NCBI GenBank assembly: GCA_900239685.1
Contig: OENT01000266.1
Span: forward strand, 82,256-146,255
Length of the DNA stretch: 64,000 bases
DNA from: Rotaria macrura
Lineage: Eukaryota > Rotifera > Eurotatoria > Philodinida > Philodinidae
Reading direction: 5' to 3'
Each line of letters starts with the position of its first letter. Positions within the stretch are counted from its first letter, which is position 1. Shown here piece after piece: positions 25,073 through 39,207 of the stretch. The notes beneath the pieces are model-generated. The model ran no database searches, had not been told where the DNA came from, and was given only the letters and a program-made list of their open reading frames with translations. The position numbers and the translations under genes were made by a program.

Positions 25073-26053
25073 AAACAACGATTGATGTATTAAAAAACAG
25101 TATACCCTCTATTTGCTACTTTACTGTGTTTTTTTCTTCTTAAATGAATTAATAATTGAATATATTTCTTGATGAAAGTCAAGATGAGAATTTGAAATAC
25201 ATCGTTTGAAGTTAGTTCAAGTTTATTTATACTTTTATCATTTTTTTATTTAAGAAGCATGTGGATGAGGTGAAGATTTATATTTACACGCTTATCGAAG
25301 TCAATATCCTCAAAATTTAGAAAGCCATCCTCGTAACAATCTGATTTAACTGACGAAGCAAAATGAAAGAAAAGTAAGTATTTGATCGATGTCGATTATT
25401 AAACTTTAATTCAGAGGCTCTATCAATGCATTTCAACTGACTAAATTTTTTAAGTACCAATGTAACATTGAATACACTTGATTGAACTTCGATGAAGGCT
25501 TTTCGTTTGTGTAGAAGTTATTTGTAGAATCAAACTATTAAATAATGTTAATATGACATTCGGTTTCATCGAATGATTCTGGTCAAACTATCTTCATTAA
25601 TCTCAATAATTGGTAGATTTTCAAACTAAAATCGAAATCCTCTTAACTCGTCATTCTACTTCGGTACGTAATCATCCGATGTTTACTATAATGCTAGTGC
25701 ATGATTTCGAATTGAATTTTCTGTTTTATTCATATATTGTTCTAGGTTAGTTCGAGCTGTATCTATGAATTTTTGAATCTTTTTAATCGATATATTTCGT
25801 CATTTATTCATGCTTGAATCGAATGAATTCACACCACTATTTACAGTTAGTTTAGTTTTGCTGTTGTAGATATTTATTTCATTTTTTTTAGCTTTTGAGT
25901 ATGGATAGTCCCTTTTCAAAGCAGAGTAGTCATATCTTCATCTAGATTATCATATAGTTCACATAGTTGAGTATGAAAACTACTGATTTTTTTCCACGAA
26001 TACAATTACTATAGAAAAATTTATTTTGATTTTTTCTGTAATATATGTTTCAG
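25073..26053. other. Intergenic, no gene recognised
   Basis: 3' flank of the MARVEL-like gene. AT-rich, with no supported exon. Confidence 0.5.
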
Positions 26054-26298
26054 AAAATATTTATGTCTGCGCAAGTGTAAATAAGATCATATCTAATGAT
26101 CTGCAAACATTATTCGAACAAATTAATGGACAAGATGAATCAGATGAGATTTTAAATGAAAAATAATCTATGGAACTAGATCAATCGAGAAAAATAACAA
26201 TGGATCATTGGAATTTTTGTTCAAAACTATCGATTGATATGGCCCAATTGCTAAGAGGATGCTCTGATTTTATCAACGAATGTTTAAATTATTTTTAA
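26054..26298 (+). pseudogene. Coding-like fragment with one in-frame stop
   Basis: After a good acceptor (atatatgtttcag) one frame reads ENIYVCASVNKIIS, continues to DESDEILNEK, meets TAA at 26164-26166, and then goes on in the same frame as MELDQSRKITMDHW to a second stop at 26296-26298. The amino-acid make-up on both sides of the first stop looks coding. It could be the last exon of a decayed gene, a small gene ending at the first stop, or chance. No donor exon in the right phase was found upstream; the nearest candidate, near 25370, is in the wrong phase. The product is not recognised. Confidence 0.3.
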
Positions 26299-26388
26299 AA
26301 AAGAAAATGACGTTTTCATATTCGTCTGAATGTGATTCATATAAAGCAATTTATAATATAATGAATTTTGTCAAGGGACGGGCTTCAC

Positions 26389-26394
26389 TTTATT
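26389..26394 (-). terminator. Candidate polyadenylation signal of the Mondo gene
   Basis: AATAAA on the minus strand about 240 bp beyond the stop codon. It is the first good hexamer I noticed; AT-rich sequence makes chance matches likely. Confidence 0.3.
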
Positions 26395-26631
26395 TCTATC
26401 TTTTATTCAAAAGAGAAAAAGGGAAAAATCACTGCAGAATGTAAACATTCATATAATACATTTTCTCATTGACATTGAACTACTTGAAGACGTACGGTCA
26501 AAACCATCAATATTAAACAAACGGGTAATCATTATAGAATAAAATTGAATAGGGAATAGCATTGTAGGCAATTTAAAAAAATATTAAATACAAGAGAAAG
26601 ACTACATAATCTTAAGAAAAAAAATATATAA

Positions 26632-29600
26632 TCATTGATTTTCATTGGTTGCCAATCGAACACATTCATCTGGTACGCATTCAGGCGCTAAAATTAAAAC
26701 GAATAATTCATTCATAATATTTACTTTTTCTCGTTATAACTTACATGTTATTAATGATGTTACTCGACCCATATCAATAACAGCTTGTGAAGCTGCCTGA
26801 CGTAATTGTACGAGATTAAGTGAATTAGTTTTCCATTCATTCAATGAGCGCATAAATTCTTCAGCTGAATCACATGTAACTGTATTTTGAAAAGTATCAA
26901 ATATACGTTTAAGTATTAATGAATAGGGATAAAAACGCCAATTTTTCTTTGTACGATCCGCTACATATGAATGAAAAAGTGCATAAGATGCTTCACGTGA
27001 TCGTCGTGTTGCCGGTATTATAGGAATCCCATCCACGGGTAAACTTGTTTGATATTGAGAAATTTTTTGTTGTAATTGTTCATTTTCATGTTGTAATAAA
27101 TCGGCTTCTTCCTTCATTTTATCGCGCACTCCAACAATGCGTTGAATATGATTCGCCGCTAACATAAAGGAATAATAATAATAATAATAATAATACAAAT
27201 TACGTCGATAGACAAATACGAATAAATACTCACTGCATTCAAGCATTTGTGCTTTACTAATTTTGGCATTAGATGGATCGTTTAGTTCTGGTATTAATAT
27301 ACGAAGACTTTCGAAACCATTCTAAAGAAGAATCCATTATTATTATACCTACAAGCATGCTACACAGGAAAAAAGTTTACTTTTATATTTCTACGACGTT
27401 TACTTTCAGCATTTTGTCCACAACTGGAACTTGATGATGGTGAACTATTCACTATCTATAAATGATTTCAAAGAGAGTTCTTTAGGGTATATTTTGAAAC
27501 TGAACTGATCATGGACTTTGCAAAACTATTAAAATAGTACATATAAAACATGTTATAGAACTCTTGTTTTTTTTATCAATGTTGCTTTATTCAATCTTTC
27601 TTCGGACCTCTTCCTTTTTTCAGCGAACAATAATCGATCAATCCATAAATCTTAGACGAGTTAGTAAATTCTATTCATTTTAGATCGACACCCATATGTA
27701 GTATTCAAGATATCAGTGTTTTGAACAAGAATAGTACTACTATGAATTTCGAAAGGATAGATATTGTTTTATTTCAATTAGATTCATAAACAATGACTAG
27801 AATGCATTAGAGATTTTAGGCAATACTGTTCTTCGTGCGAATAACTGCTATCTTACAAACAACGTTCTATGAAAGACGACGGAAGAAAAAAGTGGAGAAA
27901 ATTTCTATTTAGTACAAAGCACAAATACAACGAAAGACAGGCATCACTTCACTGGTGCTCTTCAATATGTTTACTAAACAGAATAAAAATAGTGATACCG
28001 ATGTGCTACACAATTTAATCAAGACGATAAAAAAGATAACTAAATTAAGTCACTTTCTATTCATGCAGTTTCTCTAGTTTTAGCCGTCGATCACACACCG
28101 ATATTCTATGTATTGTCATTTTTTTTCTAACTATTTACATTTCTAACGATGTCAAATATATTCATACAGTTGCTATCAAATAGAGTTCTCTGAGTTAATT
28201 CAGATAACTTCGAAACTACTTTTACGAGTTCATTGAAAGTATATGCTTTTTCGAAAATTTTTTCCTTGGTAAATAGGGGACATTTTGTATTAGTTGAAAT
28301 GCAAAAAATCATTCCATGAAGATGTCAAATATCTGACGACGAACCAAAATAAAATAAATTTTTCAATTTATGATCTGAATTACCCCAGAAAACACTATTT
28401 GTACACACAATAGATAAATCTGTAGATAATGGCACATCTGTTACTGATATCGTTCCATGTTGAAACAAAAGACTAAACTAATGATGAATATCTACAAATG
28501 AGATTTTATTTCATTAGAAAAGAAAAAGTACAATCGGATGATCGTTGTTTTTCAAAATGATCTTGTCTTTCTGCAGATTTAATAATGTTCTATTATGTTT
28601 CTAGTTAATACAAGTATTTGAATCTCTTCTAATATAAATGTGCATTCATTGACAAACTAGATGAATCAACGATGATAACATAATTCATTAGTGCAATAAT
28701 AAAACATTCAAGCACGTTTTTGGATTGAATATTGTTCTTAAAAATTTTACTTTCATTTCAAATGAAAGTTAAAAATACTGAAAAAAAAACTGCTCCTTAT
28801 CTCTATTTTTTGTACTTATTAGTATTTGTCAATGAATGTAATGTGATCATGAATAATACTAATACTAATGCTAAAGATTTGATATTGAAACTTTTAAAGT
28901 TTCAATATTTTGTGCAGTTTATTATCATGAATATCACATTAAAAAATCGATCGAGCTATTGAGTTATTTCATCGTAATGATCGTATACTGATATGTAAGA
29001 AAATTCGTTATTACTATTGTGTTTCATCGGATTAGATGCTATGGAATACAATGCGTCGATTTAGAAATTATTTCTGCGAGAATATTTTAATTTCACTTTG
29101 TAATTGGTAATTCTAGCTTATGTGAAACAGTATGTATTAGTCGATAGTAATTACACGAGCTTATAAAAAAAATGCAACGTCAATTGAGTATTTTTCTCAA
29201 CGGTCGAGTTCATTATGAAGAAAAAAACGAAATGCGTGATTAGGAAAAAACTATTGTTCCATGTTTATCTAATAATTTCAAACAGAATGAATTCATATGT
29301 TTTAATTCATAAGAATAATTAAGACTGATTGTTATTCATTGCTAGCGCATAAAATAAAACTTTAGAGAATAACTTATTAAATTATCTGGATGTTCTGTTG
29401 TGAAAGGATGATAATCACATTTCCGTGTGATACTGGGGACATGCTGTATAACCGTTAGTCGACAAGTTTAACGTTAGCTCAGACACGAGACATCGAACTA
29501 AATTTCACTCCTTAATTGAATTGGCATGTACTGAATAGAACACTTCGTTTTTTCTCATAGAGATAGTTGAAATAGAATAAAATCTTGAGCTATGCTTCAC

Positions 29601-32600
29601 AGATCGGCCGGAATACCGATCTGAGTCATAATAGTTAATTGTTTGTCGTCCTATAAGGCATATGCCAAAGTTCCGGTGAGTCATACCTGTCACTGAATTA
29701 CTATGTATGTAATTCTTCAAAAATCCCTGTAAAGATGCATTTGCTCTTTTAAGGTAGTGATATCAATTTTGATGTCTCAAGCGGCTTAGTAGATTTTCTG
29801 ACACGGTGTATTTTAACGTGTTAATGTTCTATCATTTAAATAACGAAATTTGTTCCATAGATTCCCAACATAATCACAGTAGTTTCACCGTGTTTTAAAT
29901 TTTACTTCTGTAAGGATTCTATTGAAAGCTCGATTTTCTCTATATTAATGAAATATCCATTGAAAGTAGAAATTATGAATCGATTGTAAATGCACTAGGA
30001 GTCTCCCTGTAGATTTGTTGGATTATCACTTTTGTTTCTGCTTAAAATATGGTGTATATCATAAAAAATGAAATCAATTATGTCAAAAATTACGATGACG
30101 AATAGTGACTTCATAACAGTTCGATAATATAACTAAGTATGAAGATGACTTGATAGAATATACTAGGAATTGTGTAACGAATATTACGTCAAAGAAAATA
30201 TTATAGCTCATGTTTCTGAATAGAAATAGTAATCGATACCACAAAATCAATTTAATATACAATAATAAATACCTGTGTGATCGATATTTTGAAAAGAGTA
30301 GGCAAAAAGTAGAACACTATTTAGACCAGCTCGGTCTAGAAAAACTTGTGTCGACCGGCTACATCTCTGATAAGTAGTCCATATACTCATTAAACGATTT
30401 CAAGAAGAATCCATTGGCCTTCTATTTACGATATATCGATGAATTACAGACGTGTTTAACATACTGAATCATATTGAAAACGTTATTTTTAACATTTTGT
30501 CAAAAGTTCTATCATGATACAATCAACTATTGAAATGGATTTTGTGATCTGATATAACTCTTTCAAATACTTCTTTCATTCATCCCTTTCAACTATGGGG
30601 TTGGCCGCTAACGAGCCATAAAGTATGATTATGATCGATAAAAAAACCAGATATCAAAATGAATGTAATAAATGCAACTTTCTTTCTCTACTAACTACTT
30701 GTATGATTATGCTTTTCAAAGTTGAGTTCTGATTCATTACCATATCATTATTTAAGAACGAAGACATGTCTGTTGACATTGATGTTCGCTGTTGATTAGC
30801 TAATGAAGATGAGGCATTGTTAAATTGTTGATGGATACTGAGTGTCATGTCTTCCGAAGCTGCACGTGACAAAGAGCGTTGCTGTGTTTTCGTTTTACGA
30901 GTTGAGGGAAAGTTCAACATCGTTTGTGTTGGATTGGGCATATGCTAAAGAAAGATTTTTTTTTCTTAAATTAAAAATTTTTATTTAAACTTACTTGAAT
31001 TTCATCATTGACGGATGTAAATCGTTTCGTTTGTGCTTTTTTCTGTGATTGTTTTCTTATTGGTTTAGCGTCTGATTGGGAATTATTCGATACACTTTGA
31101 TCTAATAATGATGACGGTCGTTTTTGATGAAGAAGATTAACAAGTGTCGATGATGTTGCTGTTGCTAGTTTATTTATGGAATTAGTTGCACCAGTTAAAG
31201 TTGTTGCTGCTGTATTCATTACAACATTTTTCGATGCTGGCATTATTTGTTTTATATTTTTATTACTATTATTAGTTAATGATTTTTGTACATTTTGCCG
31301 TGAATATGTATCAAATGGAAGCGTTTGTGGTGTTAATGACTCATAACGATTGTTGTTATACATGTTCATCGATGACAAGTCATTAACATTCATCTGTTTT
31401 GAAAAGTTTAAAGTTCAATATGAGAAAGAAAAAGACAATTTGAAGAAAGAAAACAAGATTTACAGTTGGTGCTGTTCGATGTAAAATATTTTTCTGATGT
31501 TCAATGGCTAGAGTTGAATGCTCCGTAGGAGGAGTAGCTAATCGTGGAAAATCATTGATATTTGATTGTGATGGTGCTGGTATATTTAATGAAAAATCTG
31601 TTTGTGATTGATAGTTATTTAGTGTTGGTGCCTAAAGAAAAAGGAATGAAACCTGGACTTCGAGCGAAAAATAAGATAAGTTTATCGATTTTATTTCTTG
31701 TAAACTAAAATCTAGAATTCATATATTGTCTTTAGCTATTATTGTGTGAATCGACGTTGTTCGTATCTAAATCTTTTGACTTTATTTTGGAAAGGAAATA
31801 ATCTATCATGTCTATTTTGACATTTAACACAACATGTCGTTTTCGAATTGTGCATTCTGCTATTTAATTCATCATTTCTTTTATTTTCGATTATTTGCAT
31901 TTCATACAATGATGATTAACACAGAAAATAAAAACGAAATACTATGTATCTGAACTAACCTAGAAAAAAACACTACATTGACAATAGACGAAGCTTTATG
32001 GGAAAGAAGTCAGATGTTTATTCTCTTCAATTCTTATCGCCGAATTATTACTCATTGACCTTTAACCACCAAACCTAGGATCTAGAAGAGATACCGAAAT
32101 ACTAAAGAAAAAATAACCCGCATGTTAGTTCTACAATAAGTAACATGAGTGTAATCGGGATTCTGAAAATATGACAGTAATATAAATGGTAATGGTCGAC
32201 TTTATATTCGATGGGAGAACTTTTCCAAATTTTAGAAAGGTGTTATTTGAGTTCGCATAGGTACTCATGGGTAGAATTAATTAATCCTTCTGATTTTTTT
32301 TAGAAAACAAAACACAATTGAAATTATGTCATTCTTTAGATTCACATTTGAAATTTAATTTAATAATTAGAGCACAACGAAAGATTCAACAATGTTTTTT
32401 TTGTGTTGGTTTTTCTTATTGAATGATTTATCGATAACAAAAGCAAGTGTTGAACTATAAGATTTGTTGTAAGACAATACATTGTTTCTTTGAACGAAAT
32501 GGATAGATTAAGAATCGCCGAAGATTACGCTAGGCAAGTAATCCTTTTCATTTGTCAATCAGTAATTATTACTCTTCGACTACTCATTATTAATCGAAGA

Positions 32601-35224
32601 GAAAAAAACGTTTCCTGGATATTATCGAGTATCGATGTTTAAAAATTTTGTAACTTGTTTTTCCTGCAAGACAGATATAATTCAAGTGGAACCGTAAATC
32701 AAGACGTTGACTGTTCGCTACTTGACTCGAGCAAAAATGATAAACCAATGATCACTGCGTACTTTTATACAGCAAACATTTCAAACCGAGGTCATATTTC
32801 TTTCCTGCAGTTGTTTTAACAAAGAAAAACAAAACGTTAGAGGACATAAACAACAGTACTTTTAAACTATTCTGAAGTTGCTCTCTGCTTGTAGATTGTC
32901 AATTACAGTCTTGAAGTATGAATAAGCAAATTCAAAATTTCTTTTCCCCATGGTTGGTGATTGTTCGGAGGAAGAAGGTGAAATAAGACGTTAATAAAAA
33001 GTATTCTCATTTCTTTGATCTGAAGAAAACTGAATGGTTGCAAATCGCTAACAATGACTTGACCCTCTCAATAATCGTCGAACTGCCACTAAGTAGTTTC
33101 TCTCGTTCTATGCTTCTCCTCAAATCGTAATAAACCGATGGATGCAAAAATGTTCCAGAAACACCAGACATTTCGGTACAGGAGGGGAAACTATTTCATT
33201 CAAATCCCTAATCTGGTTTCTTATCAGAAGCCATTTACAGTCACTGGACACGAAAAGCACCTTTTATAAGATAAATAAAAATGGTACCGATGAAATCCTT
33301 CTCTTGAGTACATGTTTCACTTTTGACGATCGAATTTCATTGAAGAATAATCATACTTTGCTAGAGATCTTCATACTGAAAATATTCTGTATAATTATGG
33401 TACTATTAGAGAACATGTGCACAATTCCGTATTTTAGCTGTAAATTTTATCTATTAAAAATTTATTAGATAACTTACAATGTAATTATTGTACCGCATAT
33501 TGAATGGATCGTCTAGATATAGATAAGAATATTGTTTAGTTTTAAATTAAAATTGTTTACTCGTCGTCGTTTGATCTAAACCATCAAGTAAGGAATTAAA
33601 ATCAAAAAGACATTGACCCATAACAGGTTGATATAAATCGGGATTACCACCAATGCCTAGAAAACAATGGAAATCAATACAATCAATAGTGTTTATGAAA
33701 TTGTTCTCTTTTTGAATAATATGATAAAATTCATGATGAAGGGGAAAAAGTTGAAAATTGCATAGAATAAAAATAGGACGTAAAGCTAACATGACAATGA
33801 CTACAAAACCGAAGGACAAAAAATGAAAAATTGAAAAGCAATTAGATTATTGTTTGGGTATTAATGTGTGTAGTTTATCGATTTCTATACACACAAATGT
33901 ATTGGTTAACATCGGCGAGCATTAGCAATAACTGATATGGAAAAAATGCTATATATATAATACATATATATATATACATATATACATGGGTATGTGAATA
34001 TATACGTCATAAACCACATAAATGAATATCGTTGACCGATTACCTGTGAATGGATTGTCTAAGAAAAAAATAATAAGTATAACGAAACAGAAACTTCCCA
34101 TCACCAATTCAATTTTCAAAAGTTATACTATGTTTTGGTTAAATAAAATATAAATCAAACCTACCAGCGTCTTTATCATTAAATACATTCGTTGTCGAGA
34201 AAAGCAATTGATCTTCAATTAAATCGAATTCATCAAAGAAATTATATGATTCTGGTGGTGGTGTTGCAATACGACGAAAATTTGTATTTATCTTTGGTGT
34301 ATAACTTTCAGTTACTTTGCGCAAAAGATTTTTCGTTTCATCGCTCTTGATTTAAGAAAAAAAAAAGATTATAGTAAAATTATGTTATAGAAAAATTATT
34401 ATTTTGTAATTCCATACGGATGCATCATTTTCGAATTTACGTAAGGCTATTTTTGAATTTTGTCTCCATTTAATGTATTCACCTTTCAAACTATTTATGA
34501 TTTGTTGTTTCGATTGTTGTGTTAATTGTGTCTAATGAAAAACAAACTCAACAGTTAATTGTTAGAGAAAATCTTTTCACTCATCACTGGTAATATTTGT
34601 GTATCTAATGGTGACACAAATTGACAGACAATTTTTTTCATATTTCGAACATCTAAAGTAATAAAATAAACAATAGATAAATCCTAGAGAAAATTAATAT
34701 TTGTCTATTATATCACATTGTTGATGCCATGTTCGCCATATAATATTGTTTAAGCGAATTTTATCTTGACATTCAATACGTGATCCACGAAAATTTTTCC
34801 ATTTCGGTGATGTTAGATTTGATCTATATTAATATTTAGTAAAAATATTTCTTTTCTATTTGTATTCATAAACATTTTACCGATATACTGAATTGATAAC
34901 ACACAAAAGAGAATACAGACTAGTGAATTGACCATTTGCTTCGGTTCGTCGTTCTGGCACGCCTTGTGTTGTATCGTTGAGATACGGCAAATTTTGTGCA
35001 GTTGCATTTGGAATTGGTGATGGACATGGAACATCAATTGGCTTTAGTATAAAATGTAAAGTAAGTTTTTCAAATCATCGACTACGATATTCTTTTACCT
35101 CAGTATCATTATCGATGCTTGATGTCATAAATTGACCTGAATAGAGAGGATGTTTATCCTCTTTTTCAGTTCCATTAGAACGCGCATTAGGTTCAAGTTT
35201 TATTCTTTTAGCAGCTCGCGACAT
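26632..35224 (-). CDS. MLXIP: Mondo/ChREBP-family bHLH transcription factor (781 aa, 16 exons)
   Basis: Exons 35099-35224, 34881-35041, 34717-34823, 34588-34652, 34418-34531, 34165-34345, 34044-34058, 33561-33656, 33478-33512, 31464-31631, 30995-31393, 30699-30944, 27381-27455, 27234-27321, 26745-27158 and 26632-26687. All phases agree. Mondo factors pair with Mlx, shuttle between cytosol and nucleus, and activate genes in response to glucose-6-phosphate. Mondo conserved regions are clear: HPLYSGQFM near 24-32, SPKWKNFRG then [18 protein letters not shown] near 100-135, VCQFVSPLD, and KGEYIKWR near 169. The helix-loop-helix spans about 585-640 ([15 protein letters not shown], then [17 protein letters not shown]) and a leucine-zipper-like stretch follows. 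The C-terminal dimerisation and cytoplasmic-localisation domain contains [16 protein letters not shown]. Residues AAKRIKLEP near the start resemble a Myc-type nuclear signal. Oddities: two microexons (15 and 35 bp) and a basic region lacking the usual His. The donor of exon 12 (30699) is the least certain border. Confidence 0.9.
27456..30698 (-). other. 3.2-kb Mondo intron immediately before the bHLH exons
   Basis: Longest intron of the gene. No nested gene, transposon ends or long inverted repeat seen. The only sizeable frames (28127-28312, 29505-29720) have no domain. Confidence 0.55.
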
Positions 35225-35310
35225 GAATATATTTGTCGTGGATATAAAATATCGATTTGCTCCTATACTCAAAATAAACAAACAGAACAAACAATACTTG
35301 AAAGAATGCC

Positions 35311-35733
35311 TTTCTTCTTCCGAAAATCAACAAACTTGTCATATGTTCGCTGTCGATGGAAGCGACATCATGTAACCGCATCATCAATGGTTTATTTTTT
35401 TCACCAATTACGTTGTGTTTAAAATTAGAATCCACGAATATTTTTACATGTGCTCGCTCGAACTAGTAATTTATTCTACTAAAATAAATCAGAAAAGCTC
35501 GTCTTCAAATATTATCAATCATATTGATGTCGTTTGCAGCTGACATTTTTTGCACAGAAGCCGTTGTCTCTTATTATTTTTCATACCAGTTAGAAAATGA
35601 TCAATATGAGAAGTAATAAACGACTTTCTTTTGTCGCTTATCAATCGGTTTTATTACGCTTGTGCAAACTCAAAATGAAAAAAAATCTATGATGCTTCTT
35701 TTATCTTTATTTCAACATTCATATCAGCAAACA
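35311..35733. repeat. Dispersed repeat copy A, upstream of the Mondo gene
   Basis: About 420 bp that recur at 48893-49334 in the same orientation. Shared blocks include aaaatcaacaaacttgtcat, gatggaagcgacatcat, tcaccaattacgtt, tgtcgtttgcagctgacat, tctcttattatttttcatac and aacattcatatca. I judge identity at roughly 75-80 percent, with many small indels. This copy starts about 90 bp upstream of the Mondo start codon. No open frame spans it and no inverted ends were found. Confidence 0.85.
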
Positions 35734-38700
35734 GCGTGAGGGTGTGGATGTGGATAAAGAGAATAACACAGTAGACATGAACACCCAACATCTCAAGATC
35801 TAGACGAGTCATATTACTAGAAACTAAAGTATAGACTGACATTTGTGTGATAATGAAAGCTATAGCTTTCAAGAGATTGCTCGATCTGTATTACAACGAA
35901 TTAAAACTGCAAACACGACTCTTCTCTTATAGCAAAAAGCCAATCAATTGAAATTTATTGATAGGAGAGACTAATGAATTCTGTTGTCAGTTGAACTCAG
36001 AGCTTGACCGTTGCTGGTAAATGTAAAAAAAAACAAAAGGGTTTTTAGAGATTATGTCAAAAGCTATCTGCATAACTAGAATACATAACCTATGCCATTC
36101 TTATTTTTGACCTACGAATAAGTGTTCATAATCTATCTCACTAATTATAAACATTACAAAAAATCGATATGTAAAGTGAAATTCAATTATACACTCACAT
36201 GCAGTCAATATGAAGAAGATTGTTCAAAACTAAAGAATATGATAGTCGACGTCCAATACTTATCGAAGCATAGCATTTAAATTGTTTGTCGATCTTGATT
36301 TCGTTTTATTCAAATCGACTCATTTGAAAATTTTTGAATAATTGATTATCTGTTCGTCTTTGACAAGTCCATGTGCAGCTTGCGCTAGCTCGTAGGGCTC
36401 TGTTAGTTTATCTACAGTTGCTCTGTCCCTACTAAGTCATTTGTGATGTTGGACTGATAAAAAATTCATCAGTACATAACTGATACATACTTTTGTCTCG
36501 ATTGATATCTCAAGAGTGACTGTAGATAAATATTATACTATTGTATTTACAATCAGCTTAGAAAAACGCCGACTATGTATGGAACTGTGAATCTCATCAG
36601 ATCAGAAACAACTATTGAATGATTACCAATATTTTAAACCTACCGTTCATTCTGTAAAAATATGATATAAAAGATGGTAATAAAATATACGATATCAATC
36701 AATATAGAAGAAAAAACATACAATATGGCAACAAGAAAAACTATAATGGACAAAGAAAATTTTAACAATCAAGTTCAATAATACAAAGAAAATAGTATCA
36801 TCGCGTCAATGAATAATACTTTGAGGGAGAAGAACAAAATAATTGCTAACATAAAGCATAGTTGTTAGTTTAGTCACATCTCTAATTTCATTCGTTGTAC
36901 AGATGGATCTTCATATCCATAATCAAGTGAGTTCGATATTAAAACATCCTGAAGATGAACACTAAGGGTCGTAGACCTGTGACAAAATAGCTTTCCGATT
37001 CTACTCACACAGATGAATACTTTTTAATATACATGATGTCTAAAGCAGATTCGTGTCCAACAGGAAACTGTTCAGTAAATCGCGCAAAACTTCGTTCATT
37101 TCTGGAAATGTAACACAAAGTATTCATTATCGATGGAACACTGCTGGACTTCAATTGATTGCTATTATTTAATTTATCATATGTATCTTAGCTACATACA
37201 AAACATTGAGTAAATCATATCGAAAATGAACAACAAACTTTTATTCGCTACGAATAGCAATGACAAATACTCAATAATAGGCGAACATGCACTCGGCCAT
37301 TTAGTATTACTTCATACAGTCGACATTGTTTATGTAAATCAGTATAAAGATCAACAGTATTCGAACAAAGGAGTTTCTTCATATAGCATCGTGGTACATC
37401 ACACAATTTCGAAAATACTATCGAACATTAAATTACGTTTGATAGGAGTTCGTGGTCGAGTTAGTTTTCAAAATCCTTATTTGAAGAAACGTTTACTGAG
37501 CAAGAACACTATTAATTAGATAAAACGAACGAAAAGATCGAAGTATCAATTCACCAATCAATGTGAGCATAACAGTATGATTTGTTCCGATGCAGAATTA
37601 TAAGTTGGTGACGTTGCCAAAATTAGGAGATCGTTGATTAGGACGAATCCAACTCGACCATCGGATGTAAAGTTATTTTCGAAAAAGCAGACAGCGACAA
37701 CGATCGTCATCGTTCAATAATAGTACGTGGAATAGAACAACGAAATAACACAGTGGTAACATTGATGTATCATCATTTAAGTATGCATGTTGATCCGATC
37801 GATGTTCGACAGTGTCTTGCCACGAATTCTCATTAGAATCAATCGATAAATGCTTTCAGTTATATACAAAACTATCAAAAAATATGTATTTGCTTCCATG
37901 CATACAAGCAAACTCATAAATGAATGTAGTTTTGGTAAACATTCAATTAAGAGAAAAACCTTGCTAATCGACTTTATTATCGATTATCAGTCAAATAGGC
38001 AACATGATAAATCATTTCGCAACTGTCAAGATTTCATCGTTACATTCTCTATGGACTGGCTGTTGAGTAATCGATGATTTGTAGAATAATATTTTATTTA
38101 GAAACATTCAAATCATTTAGAGTAAAGACGCAAAAATATTCAGTATTCTCTGTCTCTTCTTGGTTAACTTATTTTTGGCAATTCAATCATGAATCGTAGC
38201 ATTTGCTCTGGTGTTTCATATAGAAAGACATTTTTTTAAAATACTTATTCTCTTCACGTACTTTACAGTTGAAAATGGATGGCTTCTCAACATATATTAT
38301 GGTATCCTACACAACTCAATATTACCCCACTATTGAGTGAATTATGCCATAGAACTTGGTATAGTACTGTGTCAGGAGATTACCAAATCAATTCAATAAC
38401 GAAAATAAAATTAACTACTACTGACTTCATATTGTAATTGAAGAGCTAAACAGTCAATTTTGATAAAAATTGAATTCGGAAATACGTATCGACGTAAGAA
38501 CACATGCCTATTTACATTCTTTGTATTTCATTCATTGCACAATCATATATAAGGTCCTGTATCTTCAATTTAAGAATTCTACTAACAAATTGACTGCTTT
38601 CGGGAATGCAAACTATCTCTAATACAGTTTGCAGAGACAGCTAAATAGGAATTCACATACTCACTATTGAGTATAATTTCTGAAGAAGAGAAATGCATAA

Positions 38701-39207
38701 AGAAAACTGCTTATGATTTACTTTGCGCTAGATTTCACATCAAAATAAAAACGGACTATTGTCGAATAGAGATTAATTATGTAGAATGAAGATATTAGGT
38801 TGTGTTTTACTATCATTTCTTTACGGTTGTAACTATATTTTCTCTCATAGATTTTTTTTTCTATTTATTGAAAACGAGAAATCATTTCTATTTATCATTT
38901 GTACTCTTTAAAAACGATACCAATGCGACTAAAATGTTCGTACTCGAGTGTTACATAATATCAAGTGTTTACTAGAATTGATCATCTTTTATACTTCTAA
39001 TGTATAAGAAAATCAACGAAAGTTAACAGAAGGATGTGTGACTGGTGAATGTTTTAACTTGATGTGAACGTTTTGAATAACCTAGTAGCAACACGGGTTT
39101 ATGAATAAAATTTATATTTTGGAATAAGATAGAAGAAAATTTAAGATATTTGATAGTAATCAAGTGAAACTATTCAATTATGTTGGAAAGCAAAAATGAA
39201 AGTATAA
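35734..39207. other. Intergenic, no gene recognised
   Basis: 3.5 kb between the Mondo 5' flank and the oxidase 3' end. The longest frame (37226-37519, 97 codons, plus strand) has a basic C-terminus but no recognisable domain and no splice partners, so I do not call it a gene. Confidence 0.5.

Noticed and set aside
31464..33560. Direct splice from Mondo exon 33561-33656 to exon 31464-31631
   Set aside because: The phases do not agree and give an immediate stop; inserting the 35-bp exon at 33478-33512 solves this exactly.
33547..33819. Reading the minus-strand frame as a separate 90-aa membrane protein
   Set aside because: Only the last part ([13 protein letters not shown] onward) is an exon of the Mondo gene; the hydrophobic start is intron sequence.
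37226..37519. 97-codon open frame on the plus strand
   Set aside because: No domain, no upstream promoter or splice context, and a length within what AT-rich noncoding DNA of this size can give.
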